A DNA stretch of 64,000 nucleotides. Origin: Rhynchopus sp. YZ270_cl-10 (taxonomy: Eukaryota; Euglenozoa; Diplonemea; Diplonemida; Diplonemidae). Of this stretch, positions 10,315 through 20,774 are shown piece by piece (position 1 is the first letter of the stretch; the number at the start of each line of letters is the position of its first letter). The stretch is taken from positions 1,054,001 through 1,118,000 of the forward strand of contig OZ037923.1 of assembly GCA_964035575.1 (NCBI GenBank). Direction: 5' to 3'. The translations under genes were made by a program, and so were the position numbers. The notes beneath the pieces are model-generated. The model was not told the origin of the DNA, searched no databases, and saw only the letters and a list, made by a program, of their open reading frames with translations.

Positions 10315-12851
10315 CTCTTTGGCCTTTAGTGGTCTTTTTATTGCGATAGGTTAGTACACAATGAACAAAAAGCAAGGTGGGCGCACCACTCAAACAAAAT
10401 GAACAGAACACAAAAGGTGGGCACGGCCCAGGGTATCTCATTACACCTCCCCTGACGTTGGTCTCCTGCTTGCTTGAGAGGCCGGGGAATCACTTTGGAG
10501 TCAAACAACTCGTACGCGAGGATACCTCCCCTAAAACTGGAAAATACAAATGGAGTGGTGCGCGCAGTAATGTAAGCGGTGTCGTGGCGTGCTTAGCCAA
10601 AGGTATACGCTTAAAAGTCACTCAAAAAAAAAAAAAATAAAAGGGAATATGCATTGTGTAAGTATAACTAGTGTGTATTTATATGGGGCGGTGTGGAAAG
10701 TGAAACGTAAGGCAGCAAATAGGGTACACACAGCTCGCCCCCATCACACGCTTTCCCCCTTTCATATCCCAAGATAGCACCCAGGGCGCAATCGATTTTA
10801 ACATCAACAAAATGCAGTGACTGGTGTGTTTGTGTGTCTTTAGGGGCGAGGGGGCGGGCAGAGTGAGAGGCAGGCATCTGTGGCAGTCGCAAACCCCCAC
10901 CAGGAGCCCTGATCTCTTAGGTAGGTTTGTGTTGTGGCGGCGTACACGATTTGCCCTTGTTGGGGTGTTGGTGGCGTTCTTTTGGGGCATGTGGCTCGTG
11001 TTATTACCTATGAGACTCGGACACCCAGCAGAGGCGCAACTTCCACTTCAGGTACCCATCGCTCTCCCCACCCCTCCTCCCCTTGTCGTCGCATTTGCCT
11101 GTGCCGCAATCGGGTGTGCTTAGGGTACTACATCGGGCCACGGGCAGGGGCTGAGTCTGGGGGTTGTCGTGGCAGAAAAATAAACTAGTGAGTAGGGCAC
11201 GAGTAGTACGTTCCCACATTGCGTAACGTATCTTACTTGCATATGGGGATAAGGGGGGTTAAATGGTAGTACAGGTGGCTCGCATCGGGGGTGTCGCTAC
11301 GCACCCGTCTACTTTACAGTGACTGCTGCCGAAAATAAAAAGGTGGGAGGTTACAGGGGCGCGGTACCCACTGGCGCCTCCCCGCAAGGTGTTGATAGCG
11401 ACAGGTTGTTTCAGTTTGCAATTGCGAAAAAAAATATTTTAAAATAAAACATTTTTTTTTTTAAAAATTAAAATTTGAGTTATTAAAGTTTTGTTTTGTT
11501 ACAAATTGTAGAAGTGTGTGTCACTACCCGTGGGGGGGAAGTTTGGGGCTACTGCGGTTGACATAGTGTCCCATAAGAGTGTGCTGTTGTTTTCGCTAGT
11601 AGCGTACCTGGTGGAGCATGCAAGGTGGCCTAGTAGACTCCTACGCAGCTTCACCGGCACGTGTGTATTGTGTAAAGGGGGAAGGGTGAGGTGGGGGTAT
11701 TAAATAGGGGAGTTGGGGAATTTGGGATTTTGGTGGGCGGGAAGAACGTCCGTATGGTAAGACGCGCCGCACGCCTCTTTGGGCACATGTAGTGTTTGTG
11801 CGTGCATGTGCTTGCATGTTTAGTCATAAGGGGGGTTTTGATGGTTGTGTTGGTAGCTCGCATCGGGGGTGTCGCTACGCACCCTTTCACCTAACAGTAA
11901 TTGCTGCCGTAAAAGAAAAATAAATCATAAATGAAAAAGAGGAGGTTACCAGAGCGCGGTAGACACTGGCGCCTCCCCTCGAGGTGTTTGGTTGCGACAG
12001 AAAAGGTTACATTTTGCATTTTAAAAGTTTCAAAAGAGGATAAGGTGTGAGCAGTTAAAGTAAAAGTGTGGGTCACTACCCTTTGAAGGGGAACAATGGG
12101 GTAACTGCAGCGCGGTAGTCGCTGGTGACCCTCAAGATTGTGTTGTTGTTTTGACAGGCAGCGTAATCGGTGGAAAATGCAAGGTGGCCGGGTAGACCCC
12201 TAAGCAGCTTCACCGGCACGTGCGTATTGTGTAAAGGGGGAAGGGTGTGTTGGCAGTATTAAATAGGGGGGGAATTGGGGCACGGGAAGAGCATTCGTAG
12301 GGTAGATGTGTGGTACACCTCCGTCCGCACATGTATAGTTTGCTTTAATTGATTAATGTACAGTCAGATGCTCCTAATCTACTTGTGTTTAACGACTGTT
12401 GACCTCCAAAAGAGCGGTAAATACATTGTGCTGTGGTACAGAGAGTTTAGGGAGTGGCGGCATAAAAAGGGGATAACTAGGTGCATAAAGAAGCGTCCGC
12501 TGGGTAAAATGTGGAGTACGCCTCTCTGGGCGTACTTCGAGTGCGGAGGGACCTGGGGCTTCAATAGCGAGAGAGAATTATGCATCAGGGATTTCTACGG
12601 TGTGAGAAGTGTGGTAGAGATGTGGAAAAATGGGTAGGGGGAACGCTGAACGAGCGAACGAAAGGCTTTTGATTGGGTAACATGTGGGGAAAGACAGCAG
12701 AAAAGCAACAAAATACCCGTTGTAAATAGGGGGACATGAATAACACGCTTGTTGTCAGGGGCTAGCAGCGCGACGTAAGTCGTACTGCAGCCTATGACAC
12801 AAGATTAAACACAGAACATAATAATATTAATCAACAACAACTCAGTCACGA
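10315..12851 (-). other. LINE 3' UTR with an internal tandem duplication
   Basis: It is non-coding. Two ~578-bp diverged units (about 11250-11825 and 11826-12330) share GCTCGCATCGGGGGTGTCGC, CACTGGCGCCTCCCC, CACCGGCACGTG and TATTAAATAGGGG. The last ~330 bases are the piece present as the truncated copy at 7639-7985. Short open frames here are antisense to the element and not conserved between the two units. Confidence 0.75.
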
Positions 12852-15800
12852 CTAACTACCGTTACGGAGGTACTCCTCAAGCGGGCCAGGCAGGAAACTC
12901 TCGCTGACGAGGTACTTCAGGGCGGTCGCCGGCTCTCGCATGAGGAGGGTATGGAGGTCCGGGAGGCTTTCGCTACACGTTTGTCGGCAGGAGAAGAACA
13001 GGTGCTTCAGGGTGCAGGGCTTGTCGCATCGCAGGCATGTGGCAGTGTTCGACGAGGTGCGGAAGTCGAACGTTAGCTGGTTGCTGCCAGCTCGGAGGCT
13101 GCGGATGGTGGTTTCCCCCCTGCGGGTGAGGTCCGTGCAGTGGACGGGAGGTTGCAGCACCGCTACGTCCGCTCCGGCCTTCCTGGCGTACACCGTGTTC
13201 GTGCCGGGCTGCTCGACGGAAGGGGTGTTCGCCAGGTGACGTCTCGCACATGATCTGGCGGCAGAGAAGGACAGGCCAGGGCTCTGCACCATCTTGGTGC
13301 CTTCTGCGGCCGCAGCGTCAGCAGCATCATTGCCCAGGACCTGCACATGCGAGGGGACGTAGTGCAGTATTAGGTTTATGTTGTTGCCGGCAAGCCGGTG
13401 TAGTCCTTTCCAGAGTTTGTGTTCGAAGTCCTCTCTGGCCTTCTTGGGACCGCTCTCTAGCGCACGCAGGGACGATTGCGAGTCTGTGAGGATGGCGCAG
13501 GTGGCCCCAGGGGTTGCTTTGTCAAAGAGAAGGTCAATGGAGTGGCCTATGGCGATCATTTCGGCTTGAAAGCTGCTTGCGCCGGTGCCGGCCCCGTAGG
13601 AGAAGGAGCAGTTGGGTTCTCGCATCTCGGGGAGCTTGTACAGCACTACCCCAGCACCCCCGCTTTTGCCCTGGACAGAGCCGTCGGTGTAGGCGTGCCA
13701 TTCGCAGGGGGGAAGGCGTTGGAGGGCCTCCTCTGTGAGGAGCAGGAATTTTTCGTCATCTGGCTCAGGGTCGGAGCGGCGTATCCCAGGTATCGTGGCG
13801 GTGATACTTAGGCGGGGCAGTACGTCACTCCAATACCACGGGTCTACAGGCAGGTGACGCTGCATATCTGCCATATGCACCCCAGGTCTGCGGAACTCCT
13901 TGTGTGCCTCGGAGGAGAGTCGCTGGGCGGCGGAGAGCCAGTTGTTGAGCGTGAGGGAGGCGGAGGTGTAGCCGCAGGCCGCTTTCCCTGGCGTGTCGGT
14001 GTGACGCCGAAACAACTCGAACGCAGTTACGGCGTCCAATCGCATCAGGTCCACTATCGGGGTCAGGCGTGCCTCCCACAGCAATTTGGCGCGAGACGTA
14101 GGCAAAGGACATCCGGTGATGATACGCGCCGCGGCGTTGTGTTCGGCCTCCAGCTTGTCCATCAGGTGTGTTGACAGCTGTGGACCGTATATGCCAAGAG
14201 CATAGCGGATCAGGGGAAGTACGTATGTGAGATAGGTGGTGCGGAGGGTGTGTGTGTTAGCTCCCCACGTGGTTCCAGACAACATCTTCATCAGACCGAG
14301 CCTTTTTTGCACCCTGGTGATGACTGCGGTGGTGTGTGCCTCCATCGTCAAGGACGGATCCAGCGTCAATCCCAGGTATTTGGGTGTGGCGGAGTAGGGC
14401 ACCCGAATACCGTTCCTCAGCCAAAGTTCTGTGTCGGCCGCTAACGGGTACTTGTTGAGGACGTTTCTTGTGCCGAAGAAGGTGAAGACGGTCTTTGTGC
14501 TGGAGAGGCGCATTCCGAGTGGCTCCATCGCCGCTGTGACACGGTTGATGACCGCTTGCGCCAATTCTTGCACTTCCCCTAATGTTTCCCCTTGCACGGT
14601 GACTGCCATGTCGTCGGCGAAGAATGTGGGATATGTTGCACTGAGGTCGTCGAGCGCTTCCGCAACTTCGTCCATAGCAGCGAGGAAAAGGAGGGGTGAC
14701 AGTACTGTACCCTGCGGTACTCCAGCTCTCATCACGTACTGCGCACTCTTTGCTCCATCCACTGAAACACAGGCGGAGCGGTCACTGGTGAAGGCTTCAA
14801 TCCAGTTGAGGTAGCGTGGTGGCAGGTGCTGCTTGTGCTTCAGCGCCTGGAGTATGCGCTTGCGAGACACAGTGTCGAACGCCTTTTCTACGTCGAAGAA
14901 GAGTGCGATGGTGGGGCGGTTCTTCCCCGCATTCACCCGCTGCATGAGCGCCGCGAGCTGGTCTATCGTGGAGAGACGACGGCGGAAACCTGCTTGTGTG
15001 CGGTGTGGGCCCCTGTACTGCGGCAGGTCCGGACTGTCTTGCATCTGGGTGATGCGGCACTTGACCATCTTCTCCAAGAGTTTGCAGACGTTGCTCGTAA
15101 GAGAGATGGGGCGGTACGACGCGGGGATGCTGGCGTCCTTCCCGTTCTTAGCGATGGGCACGATGTTGCTCTGCAGCCACGATGTAGGGAGTTCACCTTT
15201 GCACCAGGATAAGTTGAGGACGTGGAGTAAGGCGTCTCGTCCTTTGGGCCCAAGATGCAGCAAGAGCTCGTTGTGCATCTCGTCCAGCCCAGGTGCTTTG
15301 CCCAGCTTCAGCGAGCTCATCGCGTAATCGAGCTCCGGCAAGGTGAAGGGAGCTTCGCTTGCCGCTCCGGTGTAGCCCGCGCTCTGTGTGTTGTTGCGCC
15401 TAGCAGTACGCTGCGGGTTGGCGAGAGAAGGGGGCGTGCCGTCTCCACTCACTGCGGCGAAGTAGCGGGCCAGGGTGTTCGCTTTTTCCTGCGGTGTGTT
15501 CGTCAGAGGGCCCTCCGGGGTAGCGACTGCTTTGGTGATGGGTTTCACCCGGTCACCACTGAGCTCCTTCAACCTCCGGAAAGTGCTGCTGAGAGGTGGT
15601 GGTGTGGCGGCGTTGCAGCTACGCACCCATGCCTGCTGCTTCGCATCCATGATGGCACAGGAGGTGGCGACCTTCAGCTCTTTCAGCTTTTCGGCTTGGA
15701 CGTCGCGTTCCGTCTCGTCCGCGGAGAGAAGTAGTTCCGTCACTGCGTTGCGTTCTTGCAGCAATTCATGGACCTGAGGAGTGAACCACGACTTCCTGAC

Positions 15801-18215
15801 CCTTGGTGTGGAGGTGTGGTGGGAGAGTGGGATGTGTTTTTCTGCGATGTTCTTGCACAATCCCGTGAACCTGTTCACCGCATCTACACCACCCCAGTTG
15901 TGGGCCTTGGGGGCGTAACGCTCCAGCTCTGCCGTGTACGCCTCCCAATCCGCACGTGACCAGCACCATCTCAGCAGGTGTTCGGGCACTGTCGCGTCTT
16001 CGTCGCCTCCGTTCACTTCCTCCCCTTCCGTCGGAGGTTGCACTGTGACTAGGATGGGGAGGTGGTCGGAGCCTCGTGCGCAAAGTGTGGTCCATGTGGC
16101 TTCTACGTTCCTGTGTACCAAGGTGATGTCCGGTGAGGAGAAGACTGTTCCGGAGAAGCGCGTGACTGTGTTGGGGCAGTTGAGCACCTGCATGGCGTTG
16201 CGCAGCGACCACTGGTGTAGCTGTGACCCTTTGGCATCTGGCTTCGCTTGGAGGTCCCACGCAGGGTGGTGGACGTTGAAGTCACCGAGGATGATGGAGT
16301 CTTCGTCGGAGGGGAGGTCATCTGCAGAGAAGTCGTCCACACGCAGGTCATCAGCGCTGCTGCCTACACCTCCAGGTCGGTACAGGTTCGTCACCGTGTA
16401 CTCCCGATGCTCCGTCGTCACCCTCACGTCAAGACGCTCCGTCACACTTGGCTCCCCGCTGGCCCAGGTGAGGGAGGCTTGGTGGCTTGTGTGCACCAGC
16501 GTGGCTATGCCGCCTCCGGAGTACAGGCTGCCATTGGGGGTGCGGCGTTGCGTGCGCTTCCGGAGGAAGGGGGTGTAGCCCGGGAACGCGGGCAGTGCTG
16601 TCTGCGCCTCCTTCAGCTCCTGCAGAGCCACCACATCGAAGTGCTCCGAGTTCAGTAACTCCTGCAGCTCCTCTTCCCGTTGCTCGGTCAGCCCGTTGCA
16701 GTTGAAGCTGATCAGCTTCAGGGCTTCCTCTGGTCCGGGGTTCTGCTCTACGTCGCCGCACCTCAGGAGAAGTAGACGTCTCAGGTGTAGGAGGTGGCGT
16801 CGTCCCTCAGATGGTTGCAGCTGTTGGTGCAGTTGTTGGTGCTGTTGCTGTTGCTGCTGCTGGTGATGTTGTCGTTGTTGTTGTTGCTGTTGCCGTTGTT
16901 GTTGTAGCTGTCGTTGCTGCTGTTGATGCTGCTGGTGATGTTGCTGTTGTTGTTGTCGTGTAAGCGGCCACTGCTGTTGATGCTGCTGTTGTTGCTGCTG
17001 GTGATGTTGTTGTTGTTGCTGTCGTATTAGGTGCCTCTGCTGTTGTTGCTGCTGATGTTGTTGTTGTTGGTGCTGCTGTACCGGTACATGTTTTGTTTTG
17101 TGGGGTGTAAGGGGGATGGGTTTGTGTGTAGTTGGAGGAGGTTGGATTAGGGAGGGTGGGGTTGGAGAGATAGGGAGGGGGGTGGTGGTATGGTCTACAC
17201 GACGAGTTTGATCCCCTTGTTGCTGGACCGCGGCGACCGCACCGTTATCCCCCCCGGTATCGTCCGGGCTGTGGGGGAGCTGTCCCCAGTCTTGGCGGAC
17301 GTGTTCCGCCCGTGCTCCTCTCCCACCCTCGCCCTTTTCCCTTTGGGCGTTTTCCTGGGGGATCCAGACGGTAGCGGTGTCTTTGACGAAGGCGTTTTGC
17401 CTTCTGTCATTTCTTCGTCGTCTTCTGTGCCGATGTTGGTGTCGACACTTAGTTTTGCACCGCCTTTCTTTCCGGGTCTTGTGCTCTTGGGGAGGAGCTT
17501 TTCTAGGCTTAGCGATAACCCTTGGCTGATTTGTTCGAAGCCTTCGGCTAAGCCCACCCTCAATTGTGACGCGAGGTTTTCCTGATTTGTAGAGAGAGCT
17601 TCCACTCTCTTTTCCAAATCGGAAAACCTCGCGTCCCAAACTGAGGGTCCGGTCGCTGGTACGCTCCCCTTTCCCTTGCCTCCCTTGTTCCCCTTCCCGC
17701 TTCCCTTTCCACCCATGTTCTCGTTCCCATCGCCTCCCACCGTTTTGGGGGACGTTGCATTCTGGCCGAGCCCTACTCCCATTGGGAGGGATGCACTGTG
17801 TGCCTGCTTCCCCCCTTCCCCGCTCTTTGCTCCTCCCCTGCCCCCGCCCTGACCCTTTGCTCCTGGGCTTTGGTAGCCCTTTCCTCTCCCCCTCCCCTTT
17901 CCTCCTTTTTGTGTCTGTGAGGTCGTGTTTTTTTTGTGTGGGGGGAATTTTGCATGGATCGCTGGTGTGCAGACGATCACATGCTCCCCAAATGTGAAGG
18001 AGGGTGGGGGTGGTGGTTGTGCATGCATTGCGACCAGGAGTGTGTGTGTGTGTGTGCCCCCGGGTGCTGTTTCCCTGCGAGTGCTTCTCCCTCTGATGTG
18101 GCGTCCCGTTTGGGAAATTGCCGACACTAGGTCCTCGGGTGTGCACGTGGTGGGTAAGCCGGTGAGCCTGTAGCTTGCCTCCCCTGCCCTTTCCGCCTTT
18201 CCCACTGTTTCCCAT
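12852..18215 (-). CDS. LINE ORF2: 2A peptide, APE endonuclease, reverse transcriptase, RNase H, zinc knuckle
   Basis: The frame is open for 1787 codons, but the part before about 17200 overlaps ORF1 and looks like its shadow. A Gln/His-rich tract (DNA 17085-16810) leads to LLLLRCGDVEQNPGP (DNA 16775-16731), a 2A ribosome-skipping peptide. Then come the APE endonuclease (SFNCNGL, LGDFNVHHPAWD, GSDHLPILV), RT (FDVEKAFDTV near 14890, GVPQGTVLSPLLF, FADD near 14610, KYLGL), RNase H (YTDGS near 13685, AEM, TDSQSSL, PSHVQVLGNDAAD) and a C-terminal CLRC...H....C knuckle. All catalytic motifs look intact. No ATG occurs in this frame between 18215 and the endonuclease, so expression by frameshift from ORF1 is more likely than use of the ATG at 18215. 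The functional protein after the 2A is about 1290 residues. Confidence 0.92.
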   Translation of the reverse strand: MGNSGKGGKGRGGKLQAHRLTHHVHTRGPSVGNFPNGTPHQREKHSQGNSTRGHTHTHTPGRNACTTTTPTLLHIWGACDRLHTSDPCKIPPTQKKHDLTDTKRRKGEGERKGLPKPRSKGSGRGQGRSKERGRGEAGTQCIPPNGSRARPECNVPQNGGRRWEREHGWKGKREGEQGRQGKGERTSDRTLSLGREVFRFGKESGSSLYKSGKPRVTIEGGLSRRLRTNQPRVIAKPRKAPPQEHKTRKERRCKTKCRHQHRHRRRRRNDRRQNAFVKDTATVWIPQENAQREKGEGGRGARAEHVRQDWGQLPHSPDDTGGDNGAVAAVQQQGDQTRRVDHTTTPLPISPTPPSLIQPPPTTHKPIPLTPHKTKHVPVQQHQQQQHQQQQQQRHLIRQQQQQHHQQQQQQHQQQWPLTRQQQQQHHQQHQQQQRQLQQQRQQQQQQRQHHQQQQQQQHQQLHQQLQPSEGRRHLLHLRRLLLLRCGDVEQNPGPEEALKLISFNCNGLTEQREEELQELLNSEHFDVVALQELKEAQTALPAFPGYTPFLRKRTQRRTPNGSLYSGGGIATLVHTSHQASLTWASGEPSVTERLDVRVTTEHREYTVTNLYRPGGVGSSADDLRVDDFSADDLPSDEDSIILGDFNVHHPAWDLQAKPDAKGSQLHQWSLRNAMQVLNCPNTVTRFSGTVFSSPDITLVHRNVEATWTTLCARGSDHLPILVTVQPPTEGEEVNGGDEDATVPEHLLRWCWSRADWEAYTAELERYAPKAHNWGGVDAVNRFTGLCKNIAEKHIPLSHHTSTPRVRKSWFTPQVHELLQERNAVTELLLSADETERDVQAEKLKELKVATSCAIMDAKQQAWVRSCNAATPPPLSSTFRRLKELSGDRVKPITKAVATPEGPLTNTPQEKANTLARYFAAVSGDGTPPSLANPQRTARRNNTQSAGYTGAASEAPFTLPELDYAMSSLKLGKAPGLDEMHNELLLHLGPKGRDALLHVLNLSWCKGELPTSWLQSNIVPIAKNGKDASIPASYRPISLTSNVCKLLEKMVKCRITQMQDSPDLPQYRGPHRTQAGFRRRLSTIDQLAALMQRVNAGKNRPTIALFFDVEKAFDTVSRKRILQALKHKQHLPPRYLNWIEAFTSDRSACVSVDGAKSAQYVMRAGVPQGTVLSPLLFLAAMDEVAEALDDLSATYPTFFADDMAVTVQGETLGEVQELAQAVINRVTAAMEPLGMRLSSTKTVFTFFGTRNVLNKYPLAADTELWLRNGIRVPYSATPKYLGLTLDPSLTMEAHTTAVITRVQKRLGLMKMLSGTTWGANTHTLRTTYLTYVLPLIRYALGIYGPQLSTHLMDKLEAEHNAAARIITGCPLPTSRAKLLWEARLTPIVDLMRLDAVTAFELFRRHTDTPGKAACGYTSASLTLNNWLSAAQRLSSEAHKEFRRPGVHMADMQRHLPVDPWYWSDVLPRLSITATIPGIRRSDPEPDDEKFLLLTEEALQRLPPCEWHAYTDGSVQGKSGGAGVVLYKLPEMREPNCSFSYGAGTGASSFQAEMIAIGHSIDLLFDKATPGATCAILTDSQSSLRALESGPKKAREDFEHKLWKGLHRLAGNNINLILHYVPSHVQVLGNDAADAAAAEGTKMVQSPGLSFSAARSCARRHLANTPSVEQPGTNTVYARKAGADVAVLQPPVHCTDLTRRGETTIRSLRAGSNQLTFDFRTSSNTATCLRCDKPCTLKHLFFSCRQTCSESLPDLHTLLMREPATALKYLVSESFLPGPLEEYLRNGS
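16731..16775 (-). other. 2A ribosome-skipping peptide in ORF2
   Basis: The encoded residues LRCGDVEQNPGP match the D-V/I-E-x-N-P-G-P consensus completely, preceded by a hydrophobic Leu run as usual. The endonuclease domain begins about five residues after the final Pro. 2A-like peptides at this place are known from trypanosome L1Tc/ingi and some invertebrate LINEs. Skipping would release the endonuclease-RT protein from the upstream low-complexity or ORF1-fused part. Confidence 0.9.
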
Positions 18216-18724
18216 GCCTTCACTTCGTCCTTTTTTGGGACAACGATCCCGAAATCCCCTAATCTACCCATTACCACCCTCCCCTGTACTCTTTCCGAGT
18301 GCTCCAGCGTTTCGTCGTAGGACGCTTCTGGCCAAATGACAGACGTAAGTCCGTCATTTGAGTTGGTGCGGGCGGGGCGTATGAACACCCCGTTCACACC
18401 GGAGAAAGATAGTATGGGGGCTTCGGGGGATGGGATTCCCTCAAAATAAAATTTAAAAATATGTTGAGAGGAGGGTTCTCTTCTTTTGAGGGTGAGGGGG
18501 GAGACTGACATACGGTGTTGCGAGAGGACTTGCCTCGCCTTCTCGTCTGCGTTCTTCTCCCACTCGTGCGCGTCATGCGCCGACCGCGACACTTCCAGCA
18601 GGAAGCCTTCTGCTTCCGCTAGCCGTGCCGCGGCTGCTGGCGTTGCCGCCGGGTTCCGGAGCGTGAGGGAGGGTGCCGGCTGCGTCTCTGCATCTACGTC
18701 CATGGCGTGATCCGGTGAGGTCAT
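17195..18724 (-). CDS. LINE ORF1: putative RNA-binding/chaperone protein
   Basis: It has 509 codons from the ATG at 18724. Order of parts: an Ala/acidic N-terminus, a globular part about residues 80-250 (including SYRLTGLPTTCTPEDLVSAI, possibly RRM-like), a Gly/Lys/Arg-rich stretch about 265-365, a likely coiled coil about 370-420 (WDARFSDLEKRVEAL...), and a basic Ser/Pro tail with PKGKRARV as a possible nuclear signal. No CCHC knuckle is seen. The basic Gly-rich stretch plus coiled coil fits the nucleic-acid chaperone role of LINE ORF1 proteins. The family is not recognised. It overlaps the ORF2 frame by ~1 kb, with ORF2 in the -1 frame. Confidence 0.8.
   Translation of the reverse strand: MTSPDHAMDVDAETQPAPSLTLRNPAATPAAAARLAEAEGFLLEVSRSAHDAHEWEKNADEKARQVLSQHRMSVSPLTLKRREPSSQHIFKFYFEGIPSPEAPILSFSGVNGVFIRPARTNSNDGLTSVIWPEASYDETLEHSERVQGRVVMGRLGDFGIVVPKKDEVKAWETVGKAERAGEASYRLTGLPTTCTPEDLVSAISQTGRHIRGRSTRRETAPGGTHTHTLLVAMHAQPPPPPSFTFGEHVIVCTPAIHAKFPPHKKNTTSQTQKGGKGRGRGKGYQSPGAKGQGGGRGGAKSGEGGKQAHSASLPMGVGLGQNATSPKTVGGDGNENMGGKGSGKGNKGGKGKGSVPATGPSVWDARFSDLEKRVEALSTNQENLASQLRVGLAEGFEQISQGLSLSLEKLLPKSTRPGKKGGAKLSVDTNIGTEDDEEMTEGKTPSSKTPLPSGSPRKTPKGKRARVGEEHGRNTSAKTGDSSPTARTIPGGITVRSPRSSNKGIKLVV
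17927..17933 (-). promoter_or_regulatory. Candidate -1 frameshift site A-AAA-AAC in the ORF1/ORF2 overlap
   Basis: On the minus strand the T-run at 17928-17935 gives codons CAC AAA AAA AAC ACG in ORF1. The heptamer A AAA AAC sits in the exact phase required for -1 slippage, and the -1 frame (H-D-L-T-D...) is ORF2. A second in-phase candidate, G GGG GGG (17249-17255), lies ~55 nt before the ORF1 stop and would keep nearly all of ORF1. No downstream structure was computed. Confidence 0.45.
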
Positions 18725-19049
18725 GTTGTGGGGGGTGGGATTAGCAAAGGGTAGGTGGGCGTGCGGAGGTTGTTGAAGGGGGGAAAGGAAACAAAAGCAG
18801 ACTTACCAGGTCAAAAGCGAATAGCAGGCAAAAGTATAATAGGTATTACACTTAAAATAAAAATAAAAATAAAGTAATGTTAGAAGACCCTGTTTCTCCT
18901 GATCGCAGTTCTTAGTCGGTCACTCTTCTTGACCGTCCAGGGTTGCCACGGGGAGGCGACTGCGGTAGGTATAAAAGGGGTGAGGTGGTAAAAAGTAAAT
19001 AAGTAAAAACAGGGTGGCACGTGGTGTTGTGTAATGTGTATAAACCCCT
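18725..19049 (-). other. LINE 5' leader between monomers and ORF1
   Basis: It is non-coding and ends at 19049, where the sequence switches into the 475-bp monomer (TTTCCGGTGATCAATTG). A TATAAAAGGGG-like string is present on the plus strand near 18971, which is antisense to the element. No other signal was recognised. Confidence 0.5.
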
Positions 19050-19191
19050 TTTCCGGTGATCAATTGTTTTGGCTTTGTGTTTCATGTCGTGGTCAGAGAA
19101 GGGCGTACCTTATGACCCAAAGAGAAAGTAAACGTGTGTTGTGTGTCATCATGTCCGGGTGGCCGCATCAACGGTTTCTGGAAAGATCTAC

Positions 19192-20774
19192 CATGGCTCT
19201 AAGTCGGTAGCTGTCGACTCTGGAGTCGACTTTGTCGACCCTACCGTCAAAACAGTCGACAAGTCGACCTACCGTCGGTCGACCACCTACCGTCTACCGT
19301 CAAAAAAAAAATTTTTTTTTTCGACATCACAAAATTTTTCCCACAGAAAAAAAAATTTTTTTTTTGCACATGTCTGCACCAAAAATGCAAATAAAGCCAG
19401 AATTTTGATGTTTTGAGCATCTAGAATTTATTCCACGGCTATTTTGTGTATAAAATACCCACCCTGTACAGTTTGTATGGGCCAGCACCTTAGCAAAAAA
19501 TCGAAAAATCTCAAAAAAAAATTTTTTTTTTTCGGGAAAATTTCGACCCCTTACCTGGGTTTTTGGGCACCAAAAACTGCAAAAAAACGCAAAAATCGGG
19601 TGTTTTGACCATCTGTGGTTACATAAAACACACTTTTGTGTACAAGCCTACACCAATACAGTGGTTATACAAGGCGATTTTTGACGAAAAAAAAAATTTT
19701 TTTTTCGCCCAAAATTTGCCGTGGTACCTCATAAAATGGCCCAAAGAATCCCATGAAAACCTCAGATTGGGCAAATTATGAATAAAATTTTCAACTCAAA
19801 TTTTCAACCAAAATACGGCTATTTTGGTCATACCTTGTGTACTGAGGTAGCTAGAAAAAATACACCTGGGTACAAGCCTACATCAATACAGTGGTTTCCC
19901 AAAATCGGGTGTGGTACGTCATAAAATGGAGCAAAGAATCCCATGAAAACCTCAGATTGGGCAAATTGTGAACAAAATGTTCAAGTCAAAATTTTAGCCA
20001 AAATACGGTCCATTTGGTCATACCCTGTGCCGGGTTTGCGGGACAGTACATTGCCTGTGCACTGAAAAGCGCTTAAGTTTGCGTACCCTAAGACATCAGG
20101 TAATAGGCAGAGGACACTACTCTTGATGGGGGGTCATGGCGAAACTAATGACAGGTGCATGCTAGTCACTGCGAAGATCCATCTAGGAAGCCGTCAGTTA
20201 AGTAGCGAACTGCTACCTCCAAAGGGGTGAGCTAGAGTCACACAAGGTGCGGGTTTTGGTACATAGTCTCATCATGTTGAAGAGACCAAGTGGACCAGAC
20301 AGCGGTGCCCTTCCCCTTGTTGGCGTTACCAAGTTAAACTGCTGATTTAAGTACGTAGCGCGTTGCTTTTTCCGTGGGAAAATTTTTCGTGGCTGGGCGC
20401 CAAAGGGCGCAGGGCGAAAGCGTAGCGAAGCGGAGCCGCCCGTAGCCCTTTGGCGACCAGCCACGGAAAATTTCCCTAGGAAAAAAAAAAACCAAAATTG
20501 ATTTTTTAAAAATGTGATTTTGGCCAAGTTTTTCGGCAGGTCGACCCCCCCGTACGGTAAAACCGCCCATCTGGTCGATTCTACCGACTTAGAGCCATGG
20601 TAATAACCACCTATTTTTTGAAAATTTCGCTAAGTACACGGAAAATTTCCCTAGGAAAAAAAAAAACCAAAATTGATTTTTTAAAAATGTGATTTTGGCC
20701 AAGTTTTTCGGCAGGTCGACCCCCCCGTACGGTAAAACCGCCCATCTGGTCGATTCTACCGACTTAGAGCCATG
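19192..20774. mobile_element. F4: inverted-repeat transposon, non-autonomous
   Basis: The terminal inverted repeats start CATGGCTCTAAGTCGGTAG. A 7-bp target duplication GATCTAC flanks it (19185-19191, 20775-20781), and the empty site GATCTACCGTAGTAG is present in the second monomer near 21256. GTCGAC motifs cluster next to the ends. The interior is AT-rich, with A8T8 blocks and CGACATCACAAAA. The right ~175 bp including the terminal repeat is duplicated in tandem (the first copy ends at 20598-20602). There is no transposase. Confidence 0.85.

Noticed and set aside
10377-10640. 87-codon plus-strand frame
   Set aside because: It is antisense to the LINE 3' UTR and is repeated only because the truncated LINE copy is identical.
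17195-18215. The first ~340 codons of the long ORF2 frame as real protein
   Set aside because: In this stretch the ORF1 frame has the protein-like composition (coiled coil, basic Gly-rich part), while the ORF2 frame is low-complexity Arg/Lys/Thr and looks like its shadow.
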